Below, one piece after another: positions 1 through 8,838 of a stretch of DNA of 64,000 nucleotides; the stretch's first letter is position 1, and each line of letters starts with the position of its first letter. The notes beneath the pieces were generated by a model. That model saw nothing but the letters and a program-made list of their open reading frames with translations. It ran no database searches and was not told where the DNA came from. A program made the translations under genes and the position numbers. Source of the DNA: Veillonella sp. VA137. GTDB lineage: Bacteria; Bacillota; Negativicutes; Veillonellales; Veillonellaceae. The stretch covers positions 62,001 through 126,000 of the forward strand of contig NZ_RQVK01000001.1 in assembly GCF_003992015.1 (NCBI RefSeq), given 5' to 3'.

Positions 1-205
1 CACCCATACGTACCAATCGTTGCAGACGCAATCCATCAAAGTACATTCCTAAAGCAAGTGCTAATATTGCCAACAATAAAGATGTAATGTTGAATGTACC
101 TAGCGTAGCTAATGAATCTAAATCAATTGTAAAATAAATTGTTATTCCTGACACAATCAGAAGCAACAATCCAATTAAGATTCCTCGCTTTATCATGGTA
201 CTCAT
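1..205 (-). CDS. Partial membrane protein, lysylphosphatidylglycerol synthase/flippase-like TM family (N-terminus only)
   Basis: Only the first 68 codons lie in the window; the gene continues past its left edge. The protein begins MSTMIKRGILIGLLLLIVSG. It shows one hydrophobic helix (residues about 8-24), a short polar loop, and a second hydrophobic segment leading into DGLRLQRLVRMG. A small hydrophobic-then-basic pattern of this kind is typical of the N-terminus of the LPG-synthase transmembrane (UPF0104/AglD-like) family. The ATG overlaps the stop of the upstream deacetylase gene in an ATGA, so the two are almost certainly co-translated. Family assignment rests on a short piece and is tentative. 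Confidence 0.5.
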   Translation of the reverse strand, partial: MSTMIKRGILIGLLLLIVSGITIYFTIDLDSLATLGTFNITSLLLAILALALGMYFDGLRLQRLVRMG

Positions 206-1068
206 GAATGGTCTCCTTCATTCCATTGTCCATAATGAATCAGACTAATATCTTGAGTACCAATATATTCTTTCACTCTAGTCGAAGTCATAGCAGATCG
301 TTCCTCATCCCAATGATATCCCCACTCATATAAGGATCGAAGTGTATTATTATCTTTGCCAGGATGTGTCATAATTTCATGGACCCCTTGTTTCTTAGCA
401 ACCTTTCCTAAAATTGCTAATAAGGCATCTTCTTTCAACTGTCCACCATTCATCATGCCCCAAAAATATAAAGGCGATGAAAATCCTAAGTCTCTAGATG
501 TAGCATAAGCTTGTTGTGTAATGACCGTAAGCCCAACTTTACCAATCCAACGTCCTAATGAAGACACACCATTCAATAAAAATGGAGTTTCATCAGGCAT
601 ACGAATCTTAGTTAAACCATAGCGCTTCATTTGTTCTGCCACTATAGGCAATACTTGTGGTAGCACATGCATATGTTGATGTCCATCCACATGAGTAATC
701 GGTAATCCTGTAGACATTACTTTTTGAAATTGTGCTTCAATTTCTTTTCGTAATTCATTTCCCTTTATTTGCCCTGTAAAAAGCCGTTTTATAAATTCTG
801 TATGTGTCATAGGAAATTTGCCATCTATGAGCAGACTTGGAACTTCTTTAGGGTCACAAATTGGTAAAAGACCACCAACCAAGCATATATGTATACCTAC
901 GCCCAATGTAGGTGTTGTCTTAGCTAATGAGACGGCATCCTCAAAATACTCTCCAGATGCCAATAAAGACGTACTTGTTACTATTCCTTGTTGATGACTT
1001 TCTAAGATTCCTTCATTAATAAGAGGATGCAAACCGAAGTCATCTGCATTCACAATTAGACGTTTCAT
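202..1068 (-). CDS. YdjC/ChbG/HpnK-family carbohydrate deacetylase
   Basis: This 288-residue protein matches the ChbG/HpnK family of metal-dependent deacetylases, which remove acetyl groups from N-acetylated sugars or glycolipids. The N-terminal NADDFG motif (residues 7-12), the GVGIHI strand with a metal-ligand His, and HVDGHQHMHVLP (around residues 126-137) are the expected metal and catalytic segments. No signal peptide is visible, so it should act in the cytoplasm. It is preceded by AAGG five bases before the ATG and overlaps the next gene, a lipid-flippase-like membrane protein, by four bases. That pairing suggests a glycolipid or envelope glycan substrate, which is an inference. The substrate cannot be read from sequence. 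Confidence 0.85.
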   Translation of the reverse strand: MKRLIVNADDFGLHPLINEGILESHQQGIVTSTSLLASGEYFEDAVSLAKTTPTLGVGIHICLVGGLLPICDPKEVPSLLIDGKFPMTHTEFIKRLFTGQIKGNELRKEIEAQFQKVMSTGLPITHVDGHQHMHVLPQVLPIVAEQMKRYGLTKIRMPDETPFLLNGVSSLGRWIGKVGLTVITQQAYATSRDLGFSSPLYFWGMMNGGQLKEDALLAILGKVAKKQGVHEIMTHPGKDNNTLRSLYEWGYHWDEERSAMTSTRVKEYIGTQDISLIHYGQWNEGDHS

Positions 1069-1127
1069 AGTTACCTTCCTGTACGCACTAAATGGATAAT
1101 TGTATTCTTATTCTACCAAAATTATTG

Positions 1128-1934
1128 CTATTTGGATAGACAAAGTTTTCTTTCTTGTACTTTATACATGCACAAAGCTCCAGCTATGGCAACATTCAGA
1201 GATTCCATAGGACCATACATAGGGATAGAAATTCGCTGTGTAACCAACTGTAATATATCCTCTGTAATACCATTTGCTTCATTTCCTAAAGCAATCATTG
1301 TGGACCCTTCATAGGTTGGTTGTCCATAATCTATACTCTCTTCTAATACGGTTCCATACAGTGTAATTCCTTGCTCTTCTATAAGCCTTACTACCTCATT
1401 TTTTGTGACATTTGTATAAATTGGTAATTTACACAATCCGCTCATAGTACTTCGTACTGTTTTTTCATTGTATATATCTACCGTATTAGACGTTAAGAAC
1501 ATAGCCTCTACACCAGCACCAACAGCAGTTCGTATTAAAGTTCCTAAATTGCCTGGATCTTGTACCCCATCAATCAGCACATATAAACCATTCTCTTTTA
1601 CACGAAAATCTTCTAATCGTCGTACTTTTTGACATACTACAGCAATTACACCTTGCCCATGAACTGTTGTTTCAATCCCTTTCCATAGGCTATCTGAAAT
1701 GGAAAATACCTGAACATCATAGGTGTCACATAAAGATAGCAATAGATTTAACTGTTCCTGTTTTATGGATTCAATATTGACAATGACATACCGTACTGTA
1801 CCAGTAGGCAATATATCCATTACAGTGCGATATCCTTCGGCTACAAATTCCTGATGCGTAGTACGATATTTTCGTTTATATAATTGTACAATGTGTTTAA
1901 TTTTTTTATTATCTCTTGAAGTAATTTCTTCCAT
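1128..1934 (-). CDS. TrmH/SpoU-family RNA 2'-O-methyltransferase
   Basis: A 268-residue SpoU-type (SPOUT) RNA methyltransferase, probably modifying rRNA or tRNA ribose. The N-terminal substrate-binding region (residues 1-90, beginning EEITSRDNKKIKHI) is of the type seen in 23S rRNA G2251/TrmH-like enzymes. The catalytic knot carries the three SpoU motifs: DGVQDPGNLGTLIRTA (motif 1, with the conserved N and R), IALGNEANGI (motif 2) and IPMYGPMESLNVAIAGAL (motif 3). Family members of this length are normally rlmB/ysgA-like; the exact target nucleotide is not deducible. The start has AAAGGG four bases upstream. It precedes no obvious partner gene; the ABC exporter pair lies just upstream on the same strand. 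Confidence 0.9.
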   Translation of the reverse strand: MEEITSRDNKKIKHIVQLYKRKYRTTHQEFVAEGYRTVMDILPTGTVRYVIVNIESIKQEQLNLLLSLCDTYDVQVFSISDSLWKGIETTVHGQGVIAVVCQKVRRLEDFRVKENGLYVLIDGVQDPGNLGTLIRTAVGAGVEAMFLTSNTVDIYNEKTVRSTMSGLCKLPIYTNVTKNEVVRLIEEQGITLYGTVLEESIDYGQPTYEGSTMIALGNEANGITEDILQLVTQRISIPMYGPMESLNVAIAGALCMYKVQERKLCLSK

Positions 1935-1946
1935 ATTACCCTTTCT

Positions 1947-3680
1947 TTATGCATTCCATAATTGATAGAACAAACCTTGTTTATCTAACACTTCCTCCAA
2001 GGTACCTTGTTCTACAATTTCACCATCAGATATGACAATAATTTTGGTAGCATCACGTAAGGTTGATAACCGGTGTGCTATGGCAATCATCGTTTTTTCA
2101 CCTTTCATATCTGCAATCGATTGTTGCAATAATTCTTCTGTGTGACTATCTATATTGGAAGTAGCCTCATCGAATACCAATAATGATTTATTCTGTACCA
2201 AGGTTCTAGCTAAGGACAATAGTTGACGTTGCCCCTGTGAAAGTAAAGATCCCAAATATCCTACAGGTGTATGATATCCCTCTTCCAAACGCTGTACAGA
2301 GCTATCTAAATGAGCCCGTTTAGCAGCTTCTTTTATCATTTCTTCTGTAATAGAACTATCAAACAAAGAAATATTCTCTTCAATAGAACCTTTAAACAAA
2401 TGGGAGTCTTGGAATACATAGCCCATAGATTGGCGTATAATTCTTGGGTCCAACGTACTCAAATCGTGTCCATTAATACGAATACATCCTTTGGTAGGCT
2501 GTTCAAAACCAAGTAATAATTGCATCATAGTTGACTTACCGCCACCGGATGGACCTGCTATTCCTAAGAATTCTCCCTCCTGTAAGGACCAATTAATATT
2601 TTTTAATACGTAATTTTCTGTTCCATCATAAGAAAAATAGACATGATCAAACTCGATAGAATGAATCGCAGAAAATTCTTTAGGCACCACAATATTCTTT
2701 TGTACCTGCTTAGTTTCACTTTCCAACATAGGTAAAATACGTTCTGCTCCTGCTAAGGCAGACTGTAAGTTACCATATTTCTCAGCAATTTCTTTGATAG
2801 GTTCAAAAATCCGATTAATATATTGTAAAAATGCAAATACTGTGCCTGCCTCCGTAATAGAATCAAAATATCCAGTTACAGTAAAAATAGCAATCAGAGC
2901 TACAAAAAATAATCCATCTACAATCGGCCTAAAAATAGCAAATGTTTTTACCTCAAATAGGCCTGCCTCTAGAAATTCTCGACTTACCTTATCGTAGCTT
3001 TTTTCCATGATAATTTCACCCACATAGGTTTTAATCATCAAAATAGCATTTAACATTTCTTGTACGGATGCATTGGATGCAGCCACTTTACTACGAACAC
3101 CTCTGAAAGCTTTTCTAGCATACTTACGATAGATAAAAATAACCCCAGCAAATACAGGTACTAATAGTAATACTATGGTAGCTAATGTAGTGTCTATAAG
3201 GAACATAAATGCTAAGATACCAATAATCTGAAGGATACTACTACTTATTTTTACTAGTACCTCTGTATATAAGGTACGAATTGACTCTGTATCATTGGTA
3301 ACTCTTGTCACTAAATTTCCTACAGGATACGCCGTAAACTCTCTAGGACTCATAGTTAATATATTTTCAAAAATTTTATTTCTAATATCATAGATGATAC
3401 GTTGTCCAAAACTTTGCAAAGCATAGTTTTCAACACCTAATGCAATCATTCCAAACAAAATTAATCCAATATAAGCCACTGCATAATTCGTTATGAGCCC
3501 CATATCTTTAGTTGCCACACCGACATCGATAAATTCTTTCATAATAACTGGGCGTACTAGTTGTACACCGAGCACTAACAGCAACATACAAACGCCAAGA
3601 CACATATAAGCCATATAGGGTTTGATAAATGTGCACAAATGTAATAGCACATGATAATCTGTTTTTTGTTTAGTTCTCAT
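1947..3680 (-). CDS. ABC exporter half-transporter (consensus-site ATPase subunit)
   Basis: A 577-residue half-transporter: six transmembrane helices (residues about 20-310), then a nucleotide-binding domain. Visible motifs are Walker A GPSGGGKST, signature LSQGQRQ, Walker B LLVFDEATS with the catalytic Glu, and the switch His in IAIAHR. The signature is LSQGQ rather than LSGGQ, a change expected in the subunit that donates its signature to a degenerate ATP site. The gene overlaps its upstream partner by 11 bases, and the two should form a heterodimer of the BmrCD/LmrCD/TM287-288 type in the inner membrane. Substrate is unknown; multidrug or lipid export is usual in the family. The start has GAGGAG six bases upstream. 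Confidence 0.9.
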   Translation of the reverse strand: MRTKQKTDYHVLLHLCTFIKPYMAYMCLGVCMLLLVLGVQLVRPVIMKEFIDVGVATKDMGLITNYAVAYIGLILFGMIALGVENYALQSFGQRIIYDIRNKIFENILTMSPREFTAYPVGNLVTRVTNDTESIRTLYTEVLVKISSSILQIIGILAFMFLIDTTLATIVLLLVPVFAGVIFIYRKYARKAFRGVRSKVAASNASVQEMLNAILMIKTYVGEIIMEKSYDKVSREFLEAGLFEVKTFAIFRPIVDGLFFVALIAIFTVTGYFDSITEAGTVFAFLQYINRIFEPIKEIAEKYGNLQSALAGAERILPMLESETKQVQKNIVVPKEFSAIHSIEFDHVYFSYDGTENYVLKNINWSLQEGEFLGIAGPSGGGKSTMMQLLLGFEQPTKGCIRINGHDLSTLDPRIIRQSMGYVFQDSHLFKGSIEENISLFDSSITEEMIKEAAKRAHLDSSVQRLEEGYHTPVGYLGSLLSQGQRQLLSLARTLVQNKSLLVFDEATSNIDSHTEELLQQSIADMKGEKTMIAIAHRLSTLRDATKIIVISDGEIVEQGTLEEVLDKQGLFYQLWNA

Positions 3681-5406
3681 GGCTATCTCCTCGCTTTTGC
3701 AACATCACCAACTGATGATACATACCTTTTTGTTGTAATAATTCTGAATGCGTACCGGATTCAACGATATGACCTTCATGGAACACATAAATACAATCTG
3801 CACCTTCTAAGGCCTCTAGACGCTGTGAAATGCATATAATAGTTTGTTCTGTATTAGATCGCAGTGTGTCTAAGATATGACATAAACTATGAGCATCTAA
3901 AGCAGAGAAAGCATCATCTAACAGCAAGTAGGGAGCATCTTTAAAGAATGCACGAGCCAAAGAAATTCGTTGTCGTTGTCCTCCAGATACATCGGTACCA
4001 CCTTCTTCTAAGTTGTCAAACTTACGATTCCCTTCAATACGTTCCTCTAAATCTCTAAATAACCCCGCCCGTTGAGCAGCTTCTTCAATAGTCATTGACA
4101 AATCTTTTCCATTTGTATAGCCAAATTGAATATTATCTCGAATAGATACACTTAGTAAAGAAGGCGTGGATGGTGCATAGGCAATACTATGACGCAATGT
4201 ACTAAGAGGAATATCTTGAATATCGGTAGAGCCGAAATAGATACTATCTTTAGGTGCATGTTGAATATCCAATAATAATTTAAATAAAGTAGATTTCCCC
4301 GACCCCGGACCACCAACAATACCAATAAATGACCCTTTTGGAATATGCATAGATACATCTTTTAAAATTGGTTCCTTACTACTAGCATAGGTAAAATTCA
4401 ATCCTTGAATATGTATATCTTCTAATGGTAAGTACCCTACTTGTTCTTGAATTTCTTCCTGCGGAAGTTCAAAGAATTCTTCCATTCGTTCCAAGGAGGC
4501 CAAGCCTTTTTGCAATACAGATGTTAAAGAGCCAATTGCCATGATAGGTCCTATAACAAGCATGACATAGCCGTTAAGCGCCACAAATTCGCCTACTGTT
4601 AGTTCTCCATTGATGATAGCTTGACCACATACATACATATTGAGAGCATAGCAGACAAAGGGTGCCATATATGTTAATGGAGTCAGTAAGGAATCAATAC
4701 GCACCACATCTAGATTGTTTTCATAGTTCTTTTCATTCACTTTTATAAACCGTTTCCAGCTTGTATACTCCTTGTTGAATGCACGAATGACTGCCATACC
4801 TAAAAATAACTCTTGGGCATATTCTGTCACATCACTGTAGGAACTTTGCGCTTTCTTTTGACGACTTCGTAAATGTTTTGAAAGTTTCAACATGCCATAC
4901 ACAATAAATGGCATCGGCAATATAGTCACCACTGCTAACCATAGGGACATCTTTTGAACGAGGATACAAAATGCAATGACCCCAAAGAATAAGACATCTA
5001 CAAATAACATAACCCCTAATCCCAGAGATACACGTAAAGAGGTTACATCATTTGTCATCAAAGCCATAACTTTTCCTGGACCATGTTCATCGTAATACGA
5101 AGTAGGAATGCGTAATGCATGATGAAATAACTCACGACGCAAATAGAACTCGAAATTGCGTATAGATCCTAAGAGCATGTGACGTGAAATAAATTTCAAC
5201 ACAGTAATCACAATAGCTAGCAGTACAAACAAACTAACGTAATACCAAATTCCATCTTTTCCCACATATAATGTATTGATGGCTTCCCCCATCCAAGTAG
5301 GCACTAACAAGAATAATCCATTAATTGTTAGAAGTAGAATGATACCAATGATATATTTATAGGAATGTTCTTTAAAAAAGTATCGGAATAAGTGAAAACC
5401 TTTCAT
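3670..5406 (-). CDS. ABC exporter half-transporter (degenerate-site subunit)
   Basis: A 578-residue half-transporter with six predicted transmembrane helices and a nucleotide-binding domain. Walker A is GGPGSGKST and the signature is VSGGQRQ. Walker B reads LLLDDAFS, so the catalytic Glu is replaced by Asp. The switch position reads CISQRL, so His is replaced by Gln. Both are hallmarks of a non-hydrolysing ATP site in heterodimeric exporters, complementing the partner encoded immediately downstream. I start at the ATG at 5406 (MKGFHLF), which has GGGGG just upstream; an ATG four codons earlier lacks an RBS. A TTGACA-16-TAAAAT promoter lies upstream at 5461-5488. Confidence 0.9.
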   Translation of the reverse strand: MKGFHLFRYFFKEHSYKYIIGIILLLTINGLFLLVPTWMGEAINTLYVGKDGIWYYVSLFVLLAIVITVLKFISRHMLLGSIRNFEFYLRRELFHHALRIPTSYYDEHGPGKVMALMTNDVTSLRVSLGLGVMLFVDVLFFGVIAFCILVQKMSLWLAVVTILPMPFIVYGMLKLSKHLRSRQKKAQSSYSDVTEYAQELFLGMAVIRAFNKEYTSWKRFIKVNEKNYENNLDVVRIDSLLTPLTYMAPFVCYALNMYVCGQAIINGELTVGEFVALNGYVMLVIGPIMAIGSLTSVLQKGLASLERMEEFFELPQEEIQEQVGYLPLEDIHIQGLNFTYASSKEPILKDVSMHIPKGSFIGIVGGPGSGKSTLFKLLLDIQHAPKDSIYFGSTDIQDIPLSTLRHSIAYAPSTPSLLSVSIRDNIQFGYTNGKDLSMTIEEAAQRAGLFRDLEERIEGNRKFDNLEEGGTDVSGGQRQRISLARAFFKDAPYLLLDDAFSALDAHSLCHILDTLRSNTEQTIICISQRLEALEGADCIYVFHEGHIVESGTHSELLQQKGMYHQLVMLQKRGDSHEN

Positions 5407-5453
5407 ACGTACCCCCATTCTATGATAATTTCGATTTTTTTCGATAAAGTTTA

Positions 5454-5483
5454 TTTACTAATTTTATTGTACCATGTTATAAT
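5454..5483 (+). promoter_or_regulatory. tpx promoter with extended -10
   Basis: TTTACT (5454-5459), an 18-base spacer and TATAAT (5478-5483) preceded by TGT, giving an extended -10. It lies about 45 bases before the tpx start. It overlaps the divergent promoter for the ABC exporter. Confidence 0.65.
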
Positions 5484-5488
5484 GTCAA
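5461..5488 (-). promoter_or_regulatory. Promoter for the ABC exporter pair
   Basis: On the minus strand TTGACA (5483-5488) and TAAAAT (5461-5466) are separated by 16 bases, about 50 bases before the exporter start codon. Its -35 overlaps the -10 of the divergent tpx promoter, so the two promoters should compete. Confidence 0.6.
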
Positions 5489-5530
5489 TATACAAAAGAT
5501 ATTATTCCGTATTTTAAGGAGGAACATACA

Positions 5531-6046
5531 ATGGAAAAACGTACAGGTGTAGTAACATTTGCTGGTAACCCAATCGCTTTATTGGGCAAAGAAGTTAAAG
5601 TAGGCGACAAAGCTCCTGCTTTCACATTATTAGACAATGGTTTAGGTGAAAAAACATTAGCAGATTATGCTGGTAAAGTAAAAGTTATCTCCGTAGTACC
5701 ATCTTTGGATACTGGCGTATGTGATGCGCAAACTCGTTGGTTCAACCAAAACGTTTCTAAATTAGGTGACAATGTGGTTGTATTGACTGTATCCGTAGAC
5801 TTACCATTCGCTCAAAAACGTTGGTGTGGTGCTGCTGGTATCGACCAAGTAGAAACTTTATCTGACCACCGCGATCTTTCTTTCGGTGAAAATTATGGTT
5901 TCATTCTTGAAGGCTTACGCTTATTATCTCGTGGTATCGTTGTCATCGACAAAGACGACGTAGTTCGTTACGTAGAATACGTGCCAGAAGTAACATCTGC
6001 TGTTAACTTCGACGCAGCTGAAGCGGCAACTAAAGCCTTAGTTTAA
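5531..6046 (+). CDS. tpx: Thiol peroxidase (atypical 2-Cys peroxiredoxin Tpx)
   Basis: A 171-residue cytoplasmic peroxiredoxin that reduces hydroperoxides using thioredoxin. The peroxidatic cysteine is Cys64 in [15 protein letters not shown] and the resolving cysteine is Cys99 in QKRWCGAAG; both match the Tpx family pattern and spacing. Length is normal. AAGGAGG lies upstream of the ATG, and codon use looks optimised (many GCT, GTA, AAA), suggesting high expression. It is monocistronic: its own promoter is at 5454-5483 and a strong hairpin terminator follows at 6069-6100. Likely part of oxygen-stress defence in an anaerobe. Confidence 0.96.
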   Translation: MEKRTGVVTFAGNPIALLGKEVKVGDKAPAFTLLDNGLGEKTLADYAGKVKVISVVPSLDTGVCDAQTRWFNQNVSKLGDNVVVLTVSVDLPFAQKRWCGAAGIDQVETLSDHRDLSFGENYGFILEGLRLLSRGIVVIDKDDVVRYVEYVPEVTSAVNFDAAEAATKALV

Positions 6047-6068
6047 TTGTTACTAAGTAAATACATAA

Positions 6069-6100
6069 GGGTGCAGTGATTCGTCACTCCACCCTTTTTT
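6069..6100 (+). terminator. Intrinsic terminator of tpx
   Basis: GGGTG-c-AGTGA pairs with TCACT-c-CACCC around a TTCG loop (6069-6094), followed by TTTTTT. Only one internal mismatch is present. Confidence 0.9.
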
Positions 6101-6115
6101 ATTGGAAAGGTCCTT

Positions 6116-6535
6116 ATGAATTATTTTTTGCAACAAATATCTACATTTTTTCAGTGGGTTCTAAATTTCACTTTATTTTCTATTGGTATCGTATTAACCG
6201 TAGCTGTGTTGAATACAGCGTTTTATATTGTGACGCTCATACCGGGTTTATTTACAACTGATGTAGCATATACTACATTTTTAGAAGAAATTATTAACTT
6301 CTTCCTCTTTTTTGAATTCTTATCCTTAGTAGTGAAATATTTTAAAAACAACTTCCACTTCCCTCTTCGCTACTTTATCTACATCGGCATTACTGCCATC
6401 ATTCGACTGATCATCGTATCCCATGAGTCATCACTGGATCTATTTTTATGGTCTGCTGCTATTTTAGCATTAGTCATTAGTTTGGTCTTAGTTGTACGAT
6501 ATGGTAAAGAGCCATATAGCAACGAGCGTTTATAA
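6116..6535 (+). CDS. psiE: PsiE-family phosphate-starvation-inducible membrane protein
   Basis: A 139-residue protein with four predicted transmembrane helices. The family-diagnostic core [20 protein letters not shown], followed by [15 protein letters not shown], closely follows PsiE as I recall it. E. coli PsiE is an inner-membrane protein induced by phosphate limitation, with no established biochemical function. Here the ATG has AAAGG seven bases upstream and sits just after the tpx terminator. Expression may come from read-through or from an unseen promoter. A bidirectional terminator follows at 6622-6659. Confidence 0.85.
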   Translation: MNYFLQQISTFFQWVLNFTLFSIGIVLTVAVLNTAFYIVTLIPGLFTTDVAYTTFLEEIINFFLFFEFLSLVVKYFKNNFHFPLRYFIYIGITAIIRLIIVSHESSLDLFLWSAAILALVISLVLVVRYGKEPYSNERL

Positions 6536-6621
6536 AAATGAATCGCTTGTATAGCGTTTTGACTTCTCTATATTAGAGTTGTATCATATACAAATTATTC
6601 ATAGTAACTCAATACTACATA

Positions 6622-6660
6622 AAAAAGGACTGTTCACGATTTCGTGTTCAGTCCTTTTTA
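6622..6660. terminator. Bidirectional terminator between psiE and glnA
   Basis: A 10-bp stem AAAAAGGACT/AGTCCTTTTT (6622-6631 with 6650-6659) encloses a smaller CACG/CGTG helix. The A-run and T-run flanks let it serve convergent psiE (+) and glutamine synthetase (-). The rest of the 6536-6823 gap shows nothing else that I recognise. Confidence 0.85.
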
Positions 6661-6823
6661 TTTAAGCCTTTAGTTATATTGTAAGTCAAACTGTATGATA
6701 TGCTATTTTCCATATAAATATACCTTGGGGGCTATTGTCACCCCCAAAATATATATATTAGAACTCTTATTACATGCCATACCAATAGAATAGGCCTATG
6801 TAAAAACACTACATAAAAATCTA

Positions 6824-8719
6824 TTATAAAATGTTACGAGTATATTCTGCATACAATGTTTCTAATTCAACTACTTTTTCGTTCATTTCTACTTGTAATG
6901 CAGACGCTATATCATAGTCGCCTTTCACCAATGCATCAGTGATACGTGTGAATAAAGATTTGCTGTCTACACTATCTTTTGCTAGATATAAGCGCAAGGT
7001 ATTCACTTTGTTCCAGTTCGCACTGTCAAAACCATCTGTTGCATCATGGATAGCTTGTAAGGAACGCACTAATTGAATATTAGCTGGAACAATACGGTTC
7101 GCCAATTCTAATTTCCAACGATTGATTACACCAGCCATGAAAGAATCCATCAAATCTTTTTCGAAAGCACCACCCAAAGTTAAGGAAGCTACTTTTTCTG
7201 GATTGTTTGTATAGCCTTGGATATTTTCCCATACAGTAGCAGGGGCTTTACCAAATTTACGATCACGCTCTTCTGCTGTGAAATCATCAAATACGTCCAC
7301 TTCAGAACGATATTCACGAGATGCTTCTAAATAGTCTGCAGCTTCCCCTTCTTTTTTTGACAATTCCGCCAAAATTGCTTCTGGTGCTTTACCAGATGTA
7401 ATGACATATTTCATTCCATCGAAAGCAGATAAGTAGATCAGTGCCAATGCTGTGTATGTATTTGTATATGGGTTTGGAGAACGCAATTCAAAACGAGTTG
7501 CCATTGGTGTATCCACATCGCGAATCAAACCACAAAGAATAGTACGGTTACGGCTTGGCAACGCAGGATCTGTACCCAAGGATGTAACGATACATACAGG
7601 TGCTTCAAAACCTGGTTTTAAGCGGTTTAAGGAGTCTGTTGTGGATGAAATGAATGGGTTAATCGCTTCGTAGTGTTTTAATAGCCCCATAATAGCACCA
7701 TATGCCAATGGACTAGCATGTTCTTTGCGTAAATCCGCTGGGGAGAACAAGTTGTGCACTTTGCCATTTTTCATTTTTACCATCACACCGAAATGCGTAT
7801 GTTCACCAGAACCTGCTACACCGATGATTGGTTTCGCATTGAAAGTAACATCTAAGCCATTTTCACGGAATACTTCACGAACGATGATACGAGCTTGCAA
7901 TTCATTATCCGCTGTTTGTAATGGATTATTTGTGTATTTCCAGTCAATCTCTAATTGTTCTAATACCCAGTCTACATTACCCTCGTCATCTAGTTTCGCT
8001 TTTACACCGCCAACTTCTTTATGGCCCATCTCTGCATGCAAACCATATTTATCTAGCAAGGATACTGCTTTCTCTAAGGCTGTACGAACGGAACCATGTG
8101 TACGTTGCCAATATTGTTCTTGTAGTTTTTGAGATACGGATAACGCTTTTGCATCTACATTTCTGGACGGCGTTTTCACCCAAAATTCCAATTCTGTAGC
8201 AGATGTAAAGATAACGTCAGCGATTTCATTAGCATCGATAAATTCCATGCCTTTCACTTGGTTCGTTTGTAATAATTTCATCAATTCTTCTTTTACATAT
8301 TCACAGCTACGTTTTAAGATAGAACGAGAATCTACATAGCGATCGCAGTGCTTTAAGAATGCTGGAATACGAAGTGTACCTGTTGGTTTGCCTGTTGCCT
8401 CATCAATGTGTTCATAGTTATAGTCTACAAACCAGTTTACACTTGGGTCACCCCACATATCTACACGAGCATTATTCAAAGTAGCAATATTCGTCAGTAC
8501 AACAGAAGATCCATCTGTTTGAACGGCACGACCTTCAAAGAAAGATTCATAATCATCAAAGAATTGCTCCATTGGAATTTTTTCATCTGTATCATTACCA
8601 GCAAGGTCAACCCCTACTAAAGATACAAAACGAATTTCTGGATGTTGTTCTAGTAAGGCAAGAACACCTTCTTTACCATATTGGCCTGCTGGAATGTAAT
8701 ATAATAATTCTTTGCTCAT
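6824..8719 (-). CDS. glnA: Glutamine synthetase (long divergent form)
   Basis: A 631-residue protein that should make glutamine from glutamate, ammonia and ATP. Recognisable GS landmarks, in order, are TELEFWVKTP (metal-binding Glu strand), GVAGSGEHTHFGV (equivalent to the GSGMH-type ammonia/ATP segment), PSRNRTILCGLIRD (Arg-rich nucleotide/glutamate segment) and RFELRSPNP. It is about 180 residues longer than classical GSI, with an extra C-terminal alpha-helical region (residues about 480-631). It is also shorter than typical GSIII, so I do not assign a class. The start at 8719 is fixed by AGGAGG six bases upstream; an in-frame ATG eight codons earlier has none. A promoter and a terminator-like hairpin lie in its short leader. 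Confidence 0.82.
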   Translation of the reverse strand: MSKELLYYIPAGQYGKEGVLALLEQHPEIRFVSLVGVDLAGNDTDEKIPMEQFFDDYESFFEGRAVQTDGSSVVLTNIATLNNARVDMWGDPSVNWFVDYNYEHIDEATGKPTGTLRIPAFLKHCDRYVDSRSILKRSCEYVKEELMKLLQTNQVKGMEFIDANEIADVIFTSATELEFWVKTPSRNVDAKALSVSQKLQEQYWQRTHGSVRTALEKAVSLLDKYGLHAEMGHKEVGGVKAKLDDEGNVDWVLEQLEIDWKYTNNPLQTADNELQARIIVREVFRENGLDVTFNAKPIIGVAGSGEHTHFGVMVKMKNGKVHNLFSPADLRKEHASPLAYGAIMGLLKHYEAINPFISSTTDSLNRLKPGFEAPVCIVTSLGTDPALPSRNRTILCGLIRDVDTPMATRFELRSPNPYTNTYTALALIYLSAFDGMKYVITSGKAPEAILAELSKKEGEAADYLEASREYRSEVDVFDDFTAEERDRKFGKAPATVWENIQGYTNNPEKVASLTLGGAFEKDLMDSFMAGVINRWKLELANRIVPANIQLVRSLQAIHDATDGFDSANWNKVNTLRLYLAKDSVDSKSLFTRITDALVKGDYDIASALQVEMNEKVVELETLYAEYTRNIL

Positions 8720-8741
8720 GATAAACCTCCTCATAATAAAC

Positions 8742-8775
8742 AAAAAGACTCCAAGAAACTATGTTTCTTAGAGTC
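8742..8775 (-). terminator. Terminator-like hairpin in the glnA leader
   Basis: On the minus strand GACTC-t-AAGAAAC pairs with GTTTCTT-g-GAGTC around a 3-base ATA loop, followed by TTTTT. It lies about 24 bases after the predicted transcription start and about 15 bases before the glnA Shine-Dalgarno. It can terminate rpsU-yqeY transcripts, but it would also stop glnA's own promoter, so it may be an attenuator. Confidence 0.75.
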
Positions 8776-8805
8776 CTCATTGACTTAGTATTATATTATA
8801 TTATT

Positions 8806-8834
8806 ATAGTAACATAATCAATTAAGTCTGTCAA
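8806..8834 (-). promoter_or_regulatory. Candidate glnA promoter
   Basis: TTGACA (8829-8834), a 17-base spacer and TACTAT (8806-8811) on the minus strand. It begins just after the yqeY stop codon and upstream of the leader hairpin. Confidence 0.65.
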
Positions 8835-8838
8835 CACA

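Noticed and set aside
7725-8132. A 135-codon open frame on the plus strand
   Set aside because: It lies wholly antisense to glutamine synthetase, has no RBS and no family resemblance.
8742-8775. ANTAR-type antiterminator target in the glnA leader
   Set aside because: The hairpin has a three-base loop and no paired upstream hexaloop hairpin is visible.
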